Shown piece after piece: positions 1-10,452 of a DNA stretch of 64,000 nt. The DNA is from Papaver somniferum (taxonomy: Eukaryota > Streptophyta > Magnoliopsida > Ranunculales > Papaveraceae), in assembly GCF_003573695.1 (NCBI RefSeq), contig NC_039362.1, positions 7,664,088 to 7,728,087 of the forward strand. Reading direction: 5' to 3'. The notes beneath the pieces are model-generated. The model ran no database searches. It had not been told where the DNA came from and saw nothing but the letters and a program-made list of their open reading frames with translations. Every line of letters starts with the position of its first letter. The first letter of the stretch is position 1. A program made the translations under genes and the position numbers.

Positions 1-975
1 TGCAGGCAATGTGATTTTATTTTCAGTCCAATTCTTATCACCAGAATTTATATCGGTAGCTGTACTACTCTCTTTGTCAATGTGTCCATATATCGACAAC
101 TTGATATCACAAACAGTCATTCTACGTAATATAGCGACACTCCCATTCACTTCTAACAGACGAACATTAACTTTATCACCATCATAATCCGAGCGCTGAC
201 GAAGGATGAAAGTAGGGACTTGAATCGTTCTGAACTTTTCACATCCAACTTCAAATGCCACTATAAATCCATCACCACCAGTATACCTATTTGGGAACCA
301 ATAGATAAAACCATTCACATAAACAGAAGGTGCACTTGGTCCAATATAACAAGGCGGTGCCTCATCAATCTTTCTCCATGTATTTTCTCCAACAGTCAAG
401 ACCCCCCAAATTTCAAATTCATCCAAAATTTTCCACTTGCCTATCACTTTATAATCCTTACTGACCGGATCGAAACCAAATTTATAAACACAAGAACCAC
501 TAACTAAACCAATTAATTTCTCTTCCATCGACAAAGTTGATTTAATCCAAGGTGTAATTTGATCTCTCGTGCTAATATTGTATATGCAAACAGCATGTTT
601 GTTACGATCAACAAAACAGATCAATCCGTTTACGATTCCAACAATAGTACTGTAACTAAACAAATCAGTTTTACTCATAGTATGAATTGTTGATGTTACT
701 GTACCTCGTCCTCGTTCCCCCGGCGACAACTCAGCTGCCACGAATTGCGCTCGACGTCCTCTGCAAATAATGTCACCTCCAACTCCTCCAATACTTTGTT
801 GTAACTCAACGATGAAAAGACATTGATGTGATTTAGATCGAGAAAAGTGTAAATCAATGAAATATGGATCTCGTTTGATTAAGTAACACCAATGTTTACA
901 TACAGATTTGAACCGCATGAGTGACTTCACAGGGAGTCTGCTTAGTATCTCACACACTATTATATCTTCATCCAT
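1..975 (-). CDS. F-box protein with F-box-associated domain (3' end off window)
   Basis: Open for 325 codons from ATG 975-973 to the window edge, with no stop. An in-frame TAA lies upstream of this ATG, so the start is well placed. Residues 1-45 form a canonical F-box: MDEDIIVCEILSRLPVKSLM followed by RFKSVCKHW and a KRDPYFIDLHF segment. Residues of about 95-310 match the plant F-box-associated region, with recognisable blocks NGLICF, KFGFDPVSKDYKV, NTWRKID, PSVYVNGFIYW, FIVAFEVGCEKF and RLLEVNGSVAIL. F-box proteins of this type bind SKP1 through the F-box and recruit substrates to an SCF ubiquitin ligase in the cytosol or nucleus; the substrate cannot be told. Family members usually have about 370-420 residues, so perhaps 50-90 are missing beyond the edge. 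It is the only intact host gene I recognise. Confidence 0.9.
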   Translation of the reverse strand, partial: MDEDIIVCEILSRLPVKSLMRFKSVCKHWCYLIKRDPYFIDLHFSRSKSHQCLFIVELQQSIGGVGGDIICRGRRAQFVAAELSPGERGRGTVTSTIHTMSKTDLFSYSTIVGIVNGLICFVDRNKHAVCIYNISTRDQITPWIKSTLSMEEKLIGLVSGSCVYKFGFDPVSKDYKVIGKWKILDEFEIWGVLTVGENTWRKIDEAPPCYIGPSAPSVYVNGFIYWFPNRYTGGDGFIVAFEVGCEKFRTIQVPTFILRQRSDYDGDKVNVRLLEVNGSVAILRRMTVCDIKLSIYGHIDKESSTATDINSGDKNWTENKITLPA

Positions 976-1480
976 CGGAGACAACAGAATTGTTAGGATC
1001 GAGTAATTCTCATTATCAATACCAATACATATTTTGGAGGGATTCTGTGAGCTAAGCTTTTAAAAATTTAGAGAAGAGACAGAGAGAAGATGAAGAAGAA
1101 TCTAGGGTTTCAGTTTTGGAGTCATTTGGTTAAAGAGGGGTTTTGGGACATCTGGTCAGTCCCTTTTATCCAGCAAGGCATATTTTGTTATTTATGGCTA
1201 GGAGCGTAATTTGGGAGCTTTCGCTAATTATACCAATTTTCACGGGGACCGATTCTTAGAGCTTGTCCGATATTTAGTTGTCAAGAGCATTGGACCACGG
1301 CGGGTCTCTAAAATCACAATAAAACATGGTAATTATTTCAGGCAAGGATGCCAAGGCAAAACCTGGCAAGTTTATTTGAGGCCTGCCAAATTATGAAGAG
1401 ACAAGGGGTGTTAAAAAAAAAAGGTGAAACCGCTAAATTACTCTTACTATTAGGCACTTCTTGATCAGCCAATTTCATTT
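976..1480. other. 5' flank of the F-box gene, no other gene
   Basis: Upstream side of the minus-strand F-box gene. The first 150 bases are purine-rich on the plus strand, so pyrimidine-rich in the sense of the gene, as plant leaders often are. Short open frames here are chance; I see no coding or repeat signal. Confidence 0.4.
1103..1110 (-). promoter_or_regulatory. telo-box (AAACCCTA) upstream of the F-box start
   Basis: TAGGGTTT on the plus strand reads AAACCCTA in the gene's sense, about 130 bases before its ATG. Telo-boxes are common in plant proximal promoters and leaders. Functional relevance here is inferred only from position. Confidence 0.35.
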
Positions 1481-1694
1481 AGGCTATGATTGATAATAGA
1501 GAAATGAAAGCATTCAGAAAGCTAGGAAATACTTTTCATGGAATTTCGTGGAATTAAGTTTAAAACATATTTTAGATCACGTGTTTTTTTTACAATTCTA
1601 TATGGAAATAGATTTATGATCAACGACGAATTACACGTTATTTCCATGGAAACATGGCTAATTCCACGGAATTAACTCCTATCAAGCACAACCT
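1481..1694. mobile_element. MITE-like element with degenerate terminal inverted repeats
   Basis: The left end (AGGCTATGATTGATAATAG) and the reverse complement of the right end (AGGTTGTGCTTGATAGGAG) match at 14 of the first 20 positions. Just inside, GGAATTTCGTGGAATTAA on the left answers TTCCACGGAATTAA on the right. The unit is about 214 bases, AT-rich and non-coding, as expected for a small non-autonomous DNA transposon. I could not fix a clean target duplication, so the superfamily (hAT or Harbinger) is open. Confidence 0.4.
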
Positions 1695-2827
1695 TAATTA
1701 ATTTTTGATTAATTCGTATTCTCAGAGATTTTGATTTCTGGATTTAGCCAGAATCGGCCAATATGAATGTTCACATTAACCGACTCTAAATAATTAGTCG
1801 ATATGAACATACACATAGGTTGATTCTGGTTTGATATTTTCCATCGTTGAAGAATATTAACACAAACCACTCGGTGAGAACATTTATACCGATCTATAGA
1901 AAATATGCCCAAAATTTTTATAGGTTTTTTAGGTTGCAATTGGCCAATATAGATCTCTATATACGTCGATTCTGGTTATGATTTCAAAAATAAAGAACCT
2001 CAATTTAGAATGGGCGGATATGTCGATTCCTTGTATGATTTTGGGGAAAATGAAATCACACTCAGATCAATATCAAGGCATATGATCTCGTGCGCGTTCT
2101 CAAACGGATTATCAGATCATATTCAATATCGGAATGTGTATGATTTCATATGCATTCCCAAACCGAATATTGGATCATGCTGTATGATCCCATACTCATT
2201 CAGTATATTAAAATGATACATATATATAGTATTCTACGAGAACCCTCCACAAATCGACAACATGAATATACATATCTTCGGACTGTGGCAAAAAAAAAAA
2301 AAGAAAAACATAAAAAGAAAATTCCTTATGAAATATAGCGCAATCATTTTGTAAGAACATCCATACCTTCTAATTGTTGGAATCGCTTATATATTAAAAA
2401 AATGTCTATCCATTCTTAGTGCTTTTAGTGAATGATGAACATCAACCCATAATCGAAATACGTGTGCCATCATCCGCCTATTCTATTATGATGTTCTTGA
2501 TAAAAAAATTATAATTTTTTTTCATATTTTCATGATCAACTAGTAATAATGAATTTCACAGTTAACATAATTAAACAACTACTAATCGACTTAACTAACA
2601 CTAATTAATTTGGAACATATTAGCTATTAACGGATAAGGGGTCTTTTAAATTACTCCAAAATGATCCTATTTTAACTTATTGAGTAGGCTTGAAACTAGC
2701 CCGGAAGAAAAACCTAGTAACGAGACATTACTTCGGAAAGATTGAAACAAAATCAATTATTATGGCCCTTGAAGAAACAAGCTGAGAAAATAACGGGAAC
2801 GAATCTCATGCAGATTCGAAACCTAAA
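1695..2827. other. AT-rich intergenic DNA without a recognised gene
   Basis: Contains diverged repeats of a phrase like 'gaatcggccaatatgaatgttcacat' near 1750, 1800 and 1945, and A-runs near 2290. Open frames are short and resemble nothing I know. Possibly decayed transposon sequence. Confidence 0.4.
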
Positions 2828-3954
2828 TGAAAAAGCGAGGGTCTAACAACCACATCCAATATTTCGCTTAGCAATCTGTATGGACAAACTCCAATATACT
2901 TTCAAGAGAATCAACTAGAATCAATCTTAATAAAGCATATCAAAGAGTTATATTTCTCTCTTTCTTGATTCAATTCTTTCTCAAGCAAATAGCAATCTGC
3001 GAGTCTAATTGAATACAAGAGAAATCACTTGAACGGTACCAAAGACCAATGTTCAAGGATCAATCAATTTCAATCAACAACCAAAGGTCGGATTTCCAAT
3101 TGATTGACTCAAACGCACAACCTGTGATATTTCAATTATATAACAAAATATAATGCGGAATAGAAATAACACAGACACCAGAATTTTGTTAACGAGGAAA
3201 CCGCAAATGCATAAAAATCCCAGGACCTAGTCCAGATTTAACACCACACTGTATTAAGCCGCTACAGACACTAGCCTACTACAAACTAACTTCGGTCTGG
3301 ACTGTAGTTGAACCCCAATCAATCTCACACTGATTCAAGGTACAGTTGCGCTCCTTACGTCTCTGATCCCAGCAGGATTCTACGCACTTGATTCCCTTAG
3401 CTGATCTCACCCACAACTAAGAGTTGCTACGACCCAAAGTCGAAGACTTTAATAAACAAATTTGTATCACGCAGAAAAGTCTACATAGATAAATCTGTCT
3501 CCCACAGATAAACCTACAAGTTTTGTTCCGTCTTTTGATAAATCAAGGTGAACAGGAACCAATTGATAACCCGGACTTATATTCCCTAAGAACAGCCTAG
3601 TATTATCAATCACCTCGCAATAATCTTAATCGACCGGCGAAAGAAGATATTGTGGATTCACAAACGATGAGACGAAGATGTTTGTGACTACTTTTCTATC
3701 TTGCCTATCGGAGATATAAATCTCAAGCCAATCGTTTCGATTGTACTCAAAACGATAGAATCAGCAAGATCAGATCACACAAGTACGAGAAAGTAGTATC
3801 AGTCTGGCTTCACAATCCCAATGAAGTATTTAAGTCGTTAACCTGGTTTTTAAGAAGAAACCAAAGTTTAAAAGAGAAACATCGACTCTAGATAATACAA
3901 CTAGTATCACACAGGAGGTGTGGGGATTAGGTTTCCCAGTTGCTAGAGTTCTCC

Positions 3955-3962
3955 CTTATATA
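3955..3962 (-). promoter_or_regulatory. TATA box of SV1 LTR
   Basis: TATATAAG on the minus strand, at the same LTR position as in both SV2 LTRs. Transcription would run toward lower coordinates. Confidence 0.55.
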
Positions 3963-4442
3963 GTCTTTCAAATCAGGGTTTGCAATCAATGTTAGCTTAG
4001 TAACAAAGCATTCAATATTCACTGTTAGATGAAAACCTGATTAAATTCAAGCTAATATCTTTCAACCGTTGGATCGAAAACTTAGCTTGTTACGCACAAA
4101 TGAAATGTACTATTTTGGGTTTATGTAACCGTACCCAAACATGAAAATTTGTTGGTTCAACAATAGTTAACCAAATAGTTAGCCATATGAGCACTTTCAT
4201 AGCAACCATATTCTTATTCACCGTAACTAGTTCAAATGACTCAAATGAACTAGTTAAAGAGTTGTTCAATTGCAAGGAAATATTATGTACTACACAAGAC
4301 ACAATTGAAGCAAAAACGATTTGATTCACTTGAATCGGTTCATGAACTATATATCCACGGTTTGCAATTGCATTCCTTAGTTAATGTATATAAGTTCACA
4401 AACAATCGTCTTTAGATATAACCAGCCTAAGGTCGCAAATTT

Positions 4443-4539
4443 AGTTCGCGGACTTAAGTTCCCGGAAAGAGTTCTCAAACTCCAACATATTTTCTCGGGT
4501 CGAGAACTTCCGCCAGTTCGCGGACTGAGTTCGCGGATT
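4443..4539 (-). promoter_or_regulatory. palindromic repeats upstream of the SV1 TATA box
   Basis: Three close copies of AGTTCGCGGA(C/T)T at about 4443, 4515 and 4528, plus a related AGTTCCCGG. The core is a CG-rich near-palindrome about 490-585 bases upstream of the TATA box. Sireviruses are known for palindromic, CG-rich repeats in this LTR region. The SV2 LTRs carry a different word (GTACGCGTAC) at the same place. Confidence 0.5.
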
Positions 4540-5189
4540 TAGCTCATGCCACTATTCTGGTTCTCTTGATCAACAAAGATCGCAAACTTCGGTTCAAGGA
4601 AAACGACTTATACATATATGTGTTACCACACAATGCTTATATCCATCATTGGTTATATAATCTAAACTCTCATTTCAATCATTGAAACATTCTCAGAGGA
4701 CGTTATATAGTTGTTATTCACAAACCATTTTTTGTCAGAGCAATTTTCAAAGTGATTGAAACATAACATGACTTTCGTCACTAGGTAAAGATGAACTTGG
4801 CCAAAGCGAAAGCTTACCAACACATATTTCGAGAAATAGATAGACGAGATAAACTCGGCTCGAAATAGCAAATGTGTATAATCAAAGTCTATGTAGCAAA
4901 ACGACTTTTTGTCTCAAGATAAGAGATAGAGTAGATCGACTTTTGAGTGATAGATAAGTTCAAGTCTCCACATACCTTTTAGTCGATGAAGATCCACCAG
5001 TTCCTTGAGTAGTCCTTCGTCTTGTATGATGATCGCCATGGAGTTCTTGAGCTCAACTACACTTTTTATCCTAGTCCGAGACTTAGCTATAGTAGACTAG
5101 AAATCAAGACTTATAGTTTTGATCACTAACATTGACAAACATGCTTGAGATAGCAACGCATGCGAGTTCGACCGAGCAATGCTCTAACA

Positions 5190-5835
5190 ATATCCCCCTT
5201 TGTCAATTTTAGTGACAAAACTATCAATACATATGGAATACAGAAAATAAAAAAAAATGACTTTTGTAGCTCCTATTCCACATGTCTAATCTTCAACATT
5301 ACTCGAAATCTTTGTCACTTCCAAGTACTCCAATGATCCCAAAGGTTGTAAGTTCAGCATCATCGTTGTTGAAAATCCGTAGCTATAACAACGAGAAAAC
5401 AAGAGTTCTCAATCATTTATACAGTGTCATAGAATCAAAGTTCAATTGTATCACAACTTCGACAATAATACTATGGTGATATATATCACTCCCCCTTAGT
5501 CAATACTCCATCTCACATGGAAACCACTCCCCCTTACATAATGATCCGAAAACCATATATATTTGTAGTGTTAACTACATATTAATTCTCCCCCTTTTGT
5601 CAATAAAATTGGCAAAGGTACGAAAACGGGATCCTAATGAAATTTCTGAAAGAGACATTTCATGACCAAAAGAAAGAACATATCATCTATTTAGATGCAA
5701 TCATATAGCCGAAACTAAATGCATTGATCAATGAGTTTATAAAGATATAAGATAACCCCTATAATATTCCACAGCCGCACTCCCCATAAATATTTGGCAA
5801 TTAAGCACAAGTTCAATTAAGAACTCTCCCCCATA
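5190..5835 (-). promoter_or_regulatory. SV1 polypurine tract and multiplied PPT-like motifs
   Basis: The tract touching the LTR reads AAAGGGGGATAT on the minus strand. Further GGGGGAG-type runs follow near 5490, 5528, 5590 and 5826. Repeated PPT-like motifs before the 3' LTR are a known Sirevirus hallmark. SV2 has the same set near 50297, 50610, 50650, 50711 and 50950. The interval between them and 6590 is otherwise non-coding. Confidence 0.6.
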
Positions 5836-6715
5836 TAATGTCATTCCCGAAAGAACAACAAGAGCGACCTTAATTTCAAAAGAAAAGAAGGATTTCTTTG
5901 GACATGACAAATCACATACAAGTATGAATTTGAATCCAAAATAATCAATTAAATTAACCACAAGAGAACCCATGATTAATTTAATCAATTAGATTAATCA
6001 CAAGAGAACCCATAATTAATCTAATTGGAATACACAACCAAATTAACTACAAAAAGTAATCAATTTAATTGGTCCTGCTCGACATAAGAGAACTTACGGA
6101 GCAACAACTAAATAACCAAACGAGAATGATTAATTTAATTGAACATGCTCGACATAAAGTACCTCACGGAGCAACAACTAAGCTACAAATAACTCAGTCG
6201 ATTGAGATCAACATAAGACACTTTATGGAACAACACAGTATGTACACAAAACTTGTGGATCGTAGATCGACCTAATACCGTGGAATAATCAAGGATTCAT
6301 TCTATTTTCCATCACCATTTGCACAATGACATACAATAGACATAATCCTTGAAAACAAAAGATTTTAACCTATCTTCCATCAATAATTGACATAATAGGC
6401 TTAACTTTTGTATTTTCCAAAAGTCTATTCCTTCTTTTATCAACACATGCATATCGACATATGAAGGACTTAACTTTTGACAGGGTATGGGACATTCAAG
6501 TTCACGGACGGAAACACACATATCCCATAACAAATTGCAATATATAAAACCATAAAGATTAATACTGCAAAGATCATCTTCCAAACAAATTTAGAATTTA
6601 AACCAATAAATCTAAAAACATGAAGATGAAAATGTTGGACTTAGCTATGTGCAATCACAATAATGGCTATTCTAAACTCTAGTTATTCTTCTTAAACAAG
6701 AAAATAGAAGATTTA

Positions 6716-7099
6716 CTAGACGTTGAGACCTTTGAAGAATTCTTTATCGTCCCCAAACTCCTTGTCATCAACAGCCATTGGGACATAAGGTTCATGAAGA
6801 TAGGAGTTAATATCAATAAACCTTCTTGATTGATGTCGAACCAGTTCCTTCTGAATCTCATGAGTCTTAAACACAAAAGCCTTCATTTGATGAATCTCCT
6901 TTTGCATCTCCTTCAACACTTCAAGAACATCAGAAAACTTCTGAGAATTTGAAGGAACAACTCTAGGCTTCCTCACATTCCTTCTTTTTCTTTTCAATGT
7001 AGGAGCTAACGGAGATTTCTCTTTTTCCTTCATGATTGATGGCTTAACAATCATATTAACATCCTTTCCATCAGAAGACATGGTACTTGGAGCATCCAT
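6716..7099 (-). CDS. extra ORF of SV1 between gag and 3' LTR (127 aa, unknown)
   Basis: An uninterrupted 127-codon frame in the element's sense orientation, where pol would be expected. Residues of about 36-47 form a strongly basic cluster (KRKRRNVRKPR), which could act in nucleic-acid binding or nuclear import. Residues of about 53-90 look able to form a helix or coiled coil (SDVLEVLKEMQKEIHQMKAF). The tail is acidic and aromatic (KEFGDDKEFFKGLNV). I recognise no family. It is intact although the adjacent gag is broken. SV2 has unrelated sequence at this place, so the segment may be a captured fragment or a replaced region. Chance is possible at this length but made less likely by the composition. 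Confidence 0.5.
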   Translation of the reverse strand: MDAPSTMSSDGKDVNMIVKPSIMKEKEKSPLAPTLKRKRRNVRKPRVVPSNSQKFSDVLEVLKEMQKEIHQMKAFVFKTHEIQKELVRHQSRRFIDINSYLHEPYVPMAVDDKEFGDDKEFFKGLNV

Positions 7100-7397
7100 A
7101 GGCGTATGGGTTTGTGAGAGGAAATCACAATCTCAACAAGTGGTCTTGAGATAAAAGGAAGTTTCAAGGAAGGAAAAAAGGAATGTTGGGTTAACCTTTA
7201 ACAGGTTCGTGCACGCACAATTCTGAACTCTAAAGAGAGTAGAATTTTCGAGAATAACCCTCCTTAATTTATAGACAGGGATTCCAAACAAACAAAACTA
7301 ATAAAAGAAGAGAACAACCTTTTCCTAAAGTATGAGAGGTACATAATCTTGTCTCTTTTGATCATGCACATGAGACAATATTTCCATATCAACACAA

Positions 7398-8948
7398 TCA
7401 AGTTGTGTTGCGGTGAACAACAATTTGTCCACCATTTTCCTCTTGAGAGGAATCCACAGACACAAATCTATCAACACGACTTGACCATACTTTCTTCTCT
7501 ATTTTCCTTGGTCTATCCTTGGAAACTAACTTCTTAGACGAAGATAAAATGTTATATACCTCAGCGGTCTTCTGAGCAAGTTTAAGCTTATTTGTTAATT
7601 GATTTGCTCTTCGTTGAAGTTTGTTGACGTGCCTCAATTGGTGTTTGTACTTCTAACACTTTTAAAGTTCATGACCCTTTAGAGAACAATATGAACACGT
7701 CAAACTTGAATAAAAGTCAGGCTTCTGAGATGTGCAAGCAGCTAGACACATGGTCGAACCTGAAACATTACATATAGAGTTTCCAAAGAATGGGTCAATT
7801 TTTTCTTCCAGATTAGTTGGGTTTTCTTCTGAAAGAATATCAAGATTGATGTATGTATTACTACAATTATCAAAATCAATATTTTCACCAAGAAGTGCAA
7901 CACTTGATTTCTTGTCTTCATTAGAATCATAGCTGTCAGACATTTCATCAAGAGTTGCAGCAAGACCTTTGTTCCTAGTGTATTTTCTACGATTTGGGCA
8001 CTTGTTTGCAAAATGACCGAATCCTTTACACATAAAGCACCGAGGCATATCCTCGTCATCAGTTTAATCAATATCCCTATTTTTAGGAGGAACACGATTA
8101 TGAGGTTTGACTGATGCTTTAGGATTATCTCTGGAGAACCGTTTACTTCTCTTCAACAGAAGATCCCTAAACTGTCTTGTGATTATCGAGACCGATTTGT
8201 CAAGATCTTCATCTGATGAATCAGTCTCAGAGTGATCGTCTTCAGAGATATACACCTTTTTACTTTTATCAAGTAACTTAGTGTCCTTTAGTGATTTGAA
8301 CGCAACATCCTTAGATTTGGATGAATGCTCATGATCAAAGATCTTAAGCTTCCCAACCAACGTATTTCTGGAGAGATTATCTAGGTTATTTCCTTCAAAG
8401 ATGGCATGTTTCTTAGAATCGTATCTGGATGGCAGTGATATGAGAATTTTCGTCACAATGTCCTTTTTAGGAATAGTCTTACCCAATGCAAAAGATGCAT
8501 TAACAATTTCCGACACTTTGTGATTAAACTCATCAAATGTTTCTTCATCTTCTATATGAAGGTTTTCCCAATCGGAATTAAGGTTTTGAAGCCTAGCTTC
8601 CTTTTCACTGGTATTACCTTCGAATACGGTTTCTAAGATATCCCAAGATTCTTTAGACTTAGTGCAATTTGACATATGGTGCTGAAGATTTGGGGTAATG
8701 GCATGTATGGTGGCATTCAAACCGTCGGAATTTTGCTTTGCAGCAAGTATCTCGACAGGACTATATTCACCAATATTCTTGGGAACTTTTACGTTTCCTA
8801 CTGCCACAAAGGAAGCATCATAGCCATTAACAACATATACATTAAAAATCACTTGCTTGAAGGAAAGCTCGCATAACAATTTTCCACCATAGTAATTAGA
8901 GCCATCGAAGACCGGTGGTACTTTAATAGAGATAGCACCTTTGTCCAT
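7398..8948 (-). pseudogene. SV1 gag pseudogene (Copia/Sirevirus type)
   Basis: Three open stretches (8948-8064, 8048-7662, 7637-7398) lie in one frame, separated by nonsense codons near 8064, 7662 and just after it; no frameshift is needed. Residues 1-230 are a UBN2-type Copia Gag region with KVPPVFDGSNYY near the start and SWDILETVFEG. An acidic serine-rich linker (DDHSETDSSDEDLD) follows, then a CCHC zinc knuckle CFMCKGFGHFANKC (CX2CX4HX4C) and a second knuckle CSYCSLKGHEL whose last Cys falls just past a stop. The C-terminal part is a basic coiled-coil-like segment. The frame ends at VHRNTT plus stop, matching the end VHPNTT in SV2. Gag would package the RNA; this copy cannot make full-length protein. 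Confidence 0.85.
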
Positions 8949-9000
8949 AGAGTCAGATCGCTACAAACACAGACTTGTAAGGTCTTGAACATGTTTGCCT

Positions 9001-9012
9001 GTTGTGATACCA
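9001..9012 (-). promoter_or_regulatory. SV1 primer binding site (decayed, tRNA-iMet type)
   Basis: On the minus strand TGGTATCACAAC follows the LTR. SV2 has the intact TGGTATCAGAGC, complementary to the 3' end of plant initiator tRNA-Met. Two mismatches suggest decay. Confidence 0.6.
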
Positions 9013-9014
9013 AT

Positions 9015-9170
9015 TCAAAAAGCGGGGGTCTAACAACCACACCCAATATTTTGCTTAGAAATCTGTATGGACAAACTCCAACATACTTTCAAGAGAATCA
9101 ACTAGACTCAATCTTAATAAAACATATCAAAGAGTTATATCTCTTTTTCTTAATTCAATTCTTTCTTGAG
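9015..9170 (-). repeat. SV1 5' LTR stump
   Basis: About 155 bases matching the 2828-2980 end of the 3' LTR, then the homology stops at 'ctttcttgag'. The remaining 2.2 kb of this LTR is missing. Confidence 0.75.
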
Positions 9171-9667
9171 ATAGTGATTTATAGTCCTGGGTAAAGCAAA
9201 TCAAGATAGTGATTTATATCTTGAGATTCACGTGCGTGACCAAAAGGTCGAAGACGCAGAGGACTGAGGGGACTAAGTAACTGGGGGTAGTTTACTTGGT
9301 CTCAACTATACGAAGTTGGCTTTTGTTCTTTGTATGACGTCTTAATTCTGAGATATTCAAAAATGGATTAAGTCCCGGGATTTTTCTACAAGATTGTAGT
9401 TTTTCTAGTTAACAAAATCTTGTTGTGTTATTTAATTGTATTCCGCATTATAATTGTCTTATTATAATAAGTAAATAATACTTGTACGTTAATCCTAATT
9501 ACTTGGTATTAATCCTAATAGTCAATCGGTTTATCACCGGAACTATTATCAATTAAATATCTTGTTGTCATATTGTCTCGACTTTTTCCATAGACGATCA
9601 CACAAGGTATAAGACTTATAGGTTGAAACGGGAAAACGTGGTGTATTTGGGTATCCTCATCATTTCA
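9171..9667 (+). repeat. fragment of a Copia LTR in plus orientation
   Basis: Resembles the 3' half of the plus-strand Copia LTR at 45547-47758: a 'taagtcccgggatttttctac' phrase, 'agttaacaaaatct', a tRNA-proximal end 'ggtgtatttgggtatcctcatcatttcaa'. Near the left junction the phrase 'agatagtgatttat' occurs twice within 30 bases. Probably a deletion or recombination remnant. Confidence 0.5.
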
Positions 9668-10032
9668 ACGGGTAATGAAGTGGCAAACACATTAGCGAAG
9701 GAAGCTAAATAAACTCTGGTATTTTAGATTGGGATGTTATTACCCCTTCATGTATTACTCAAAATTGTTAGTAGATAAATCTAGTATCAGGAGAAGAGAT
9801 ACCCATCTTTGTATATTTGATGGCTCTACTCGTGATATAATTTGGATGTCGACCTTATTTAGTTTCTTTAATAAAATCTTATTCACAAGAAGAAGAAAAA
9901 AAAGTACTTGTATAACTCATTAGAATGACTTGATTACCTCTGAATTTGTAAATCAAGCTTTATCCTAGGATTTTGTTTCCGTCACTAGTTAATAAAATTC
10001 ATGTTTTTGCATTAACAAAAAAAGAAAAAAAA
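9668..10032 (+). pseudogene. LINE 3' end with RNase H tail
   Basis: Encodes GNEVANTLAKEAK then a stop, the C-terminal signature of the plant LINE RNase H domain (normally ...N..AD.LAKEA). It is followed by 3' UTR-like sequence with repeated stops, and ends at 'aaaattcatgtttttgcattaac' and a poly(A) run near 10016. Only the last part survives; the upstream portion is replaced by the LTR fragment. Confidence 0.55.
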
Positions 10033-10169
10033 AACTACATTTGGTATAAGAAAACAAAAGTGGGTTTCATCAAAAAAAAGTATAAAAATTTTCAGGGGAT
10101 GCCGCTTAATCATTATAGTATTTTTTTTTTTTTGCTAGAAAAATTAAGTAGATTAAGCAAAAAAGAAGT
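10033..10169. other. A-rich and T-rich tails between two LINE ends
   Basis: Tail-to-tail junction. Poly(A) of the left LINE, then T-rich sequence (13 T near 10122-10134) that is the poly(A) tail of the right, minus-strand LINE, preceded by its short 3' UTR. Confidence 0.5.
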
Positions 10170-10452
10170 TTACAAGTGAACTATGAATGGAGGCACAATA
10201 TCCTTCCATTCTTCAGAACTTCTGAACCGCCTACAATGTTTGGCAGCAGAATCATCTAATGATAAAAAGACATAATTTCTACTGATATGTCTAACTTCAT
10301 GAAAAGAGAAATTGTTCATAATAAAAAGTGTATCATCTAAGATAGAACTACTAAACCAGCTAGCCTGGTTAGCTTTATTTCATAAATAAGAAACAAGATT
10401 TTTGGCATCACTGTAGATGCAGATTTTATCTAAATCCAGGCTTCTTGCCCAC
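10170..10452 (-). pseudogene. LINE RNase H domain fragment
   Basis: Minus-strand reading gives WARSLDLDKICIYSDAKNLV, then after one TGA a continuing frame with ANQASWFSSSILDD, FSFHEVRHISRNYVF and DDSAAKHCRRF, ending at TAA 10172-10170. This is the RVT_3-type RNase H found at the end of plant non-LTR retrotransposons: the SDAK stretch holds a catalytic-type Asp, and ISRNYV corresponds to the usual I.R..N motif. Its 5' side is cut off at 10452 by the T1 insertion, so T1 jumped into an existing LINE. Confidence 0.75.

Larger units (their letters stand above)
2828..5189 (-). repeat. SV1 3' LTR
   Basis: 2362 bases, starting TGTTAGAGCATTGCTCGG at 5189 and ending in CCGCTTTTTCA-like sequence at 2828 (minus strand). 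It is homologous along its length to both LTRs of SV2 (47844-50294 and 56726-59188), though the middle part, with its palindromes, has diverged strongly. It lies directly against a polypurine tract at 5190. Confidence 0.85.
2828..9170 (-). mobile_element. SV1: Sirevirus-like Copia element, gag-only, 5' LTR truncated
   Basis: Read on the minus strand. The order is a stump of the 5' LTR (9170-9015), a decayed tRNA-Met primer site, a gag pseudogene (8948-7398), a 127-codon extra ORF, several G-rich polypurine tracts, and a full 3' LTR (5189-2828). LTR edges follow TG...CA on the minus strand and match SV2 in this window. No protease, integrase, reverse transcriptase or RNase H is visible, so this copy is non-autonomous. 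The Sirevirus assignment rests on the long LTR (2.36 kb), the gag type, the multiplied polypurine motifs and the palindromic repeats upstream of the TATA box. The right end breaks off abruptly and joins an unrelated LTR fragment. Confidence 0.85.

Noticed and set aside
1211..1396. Short ORF next to the F-box gene
   Set aside because: 61 codons, no domain or conserved motif, and no leader or terminator signal.
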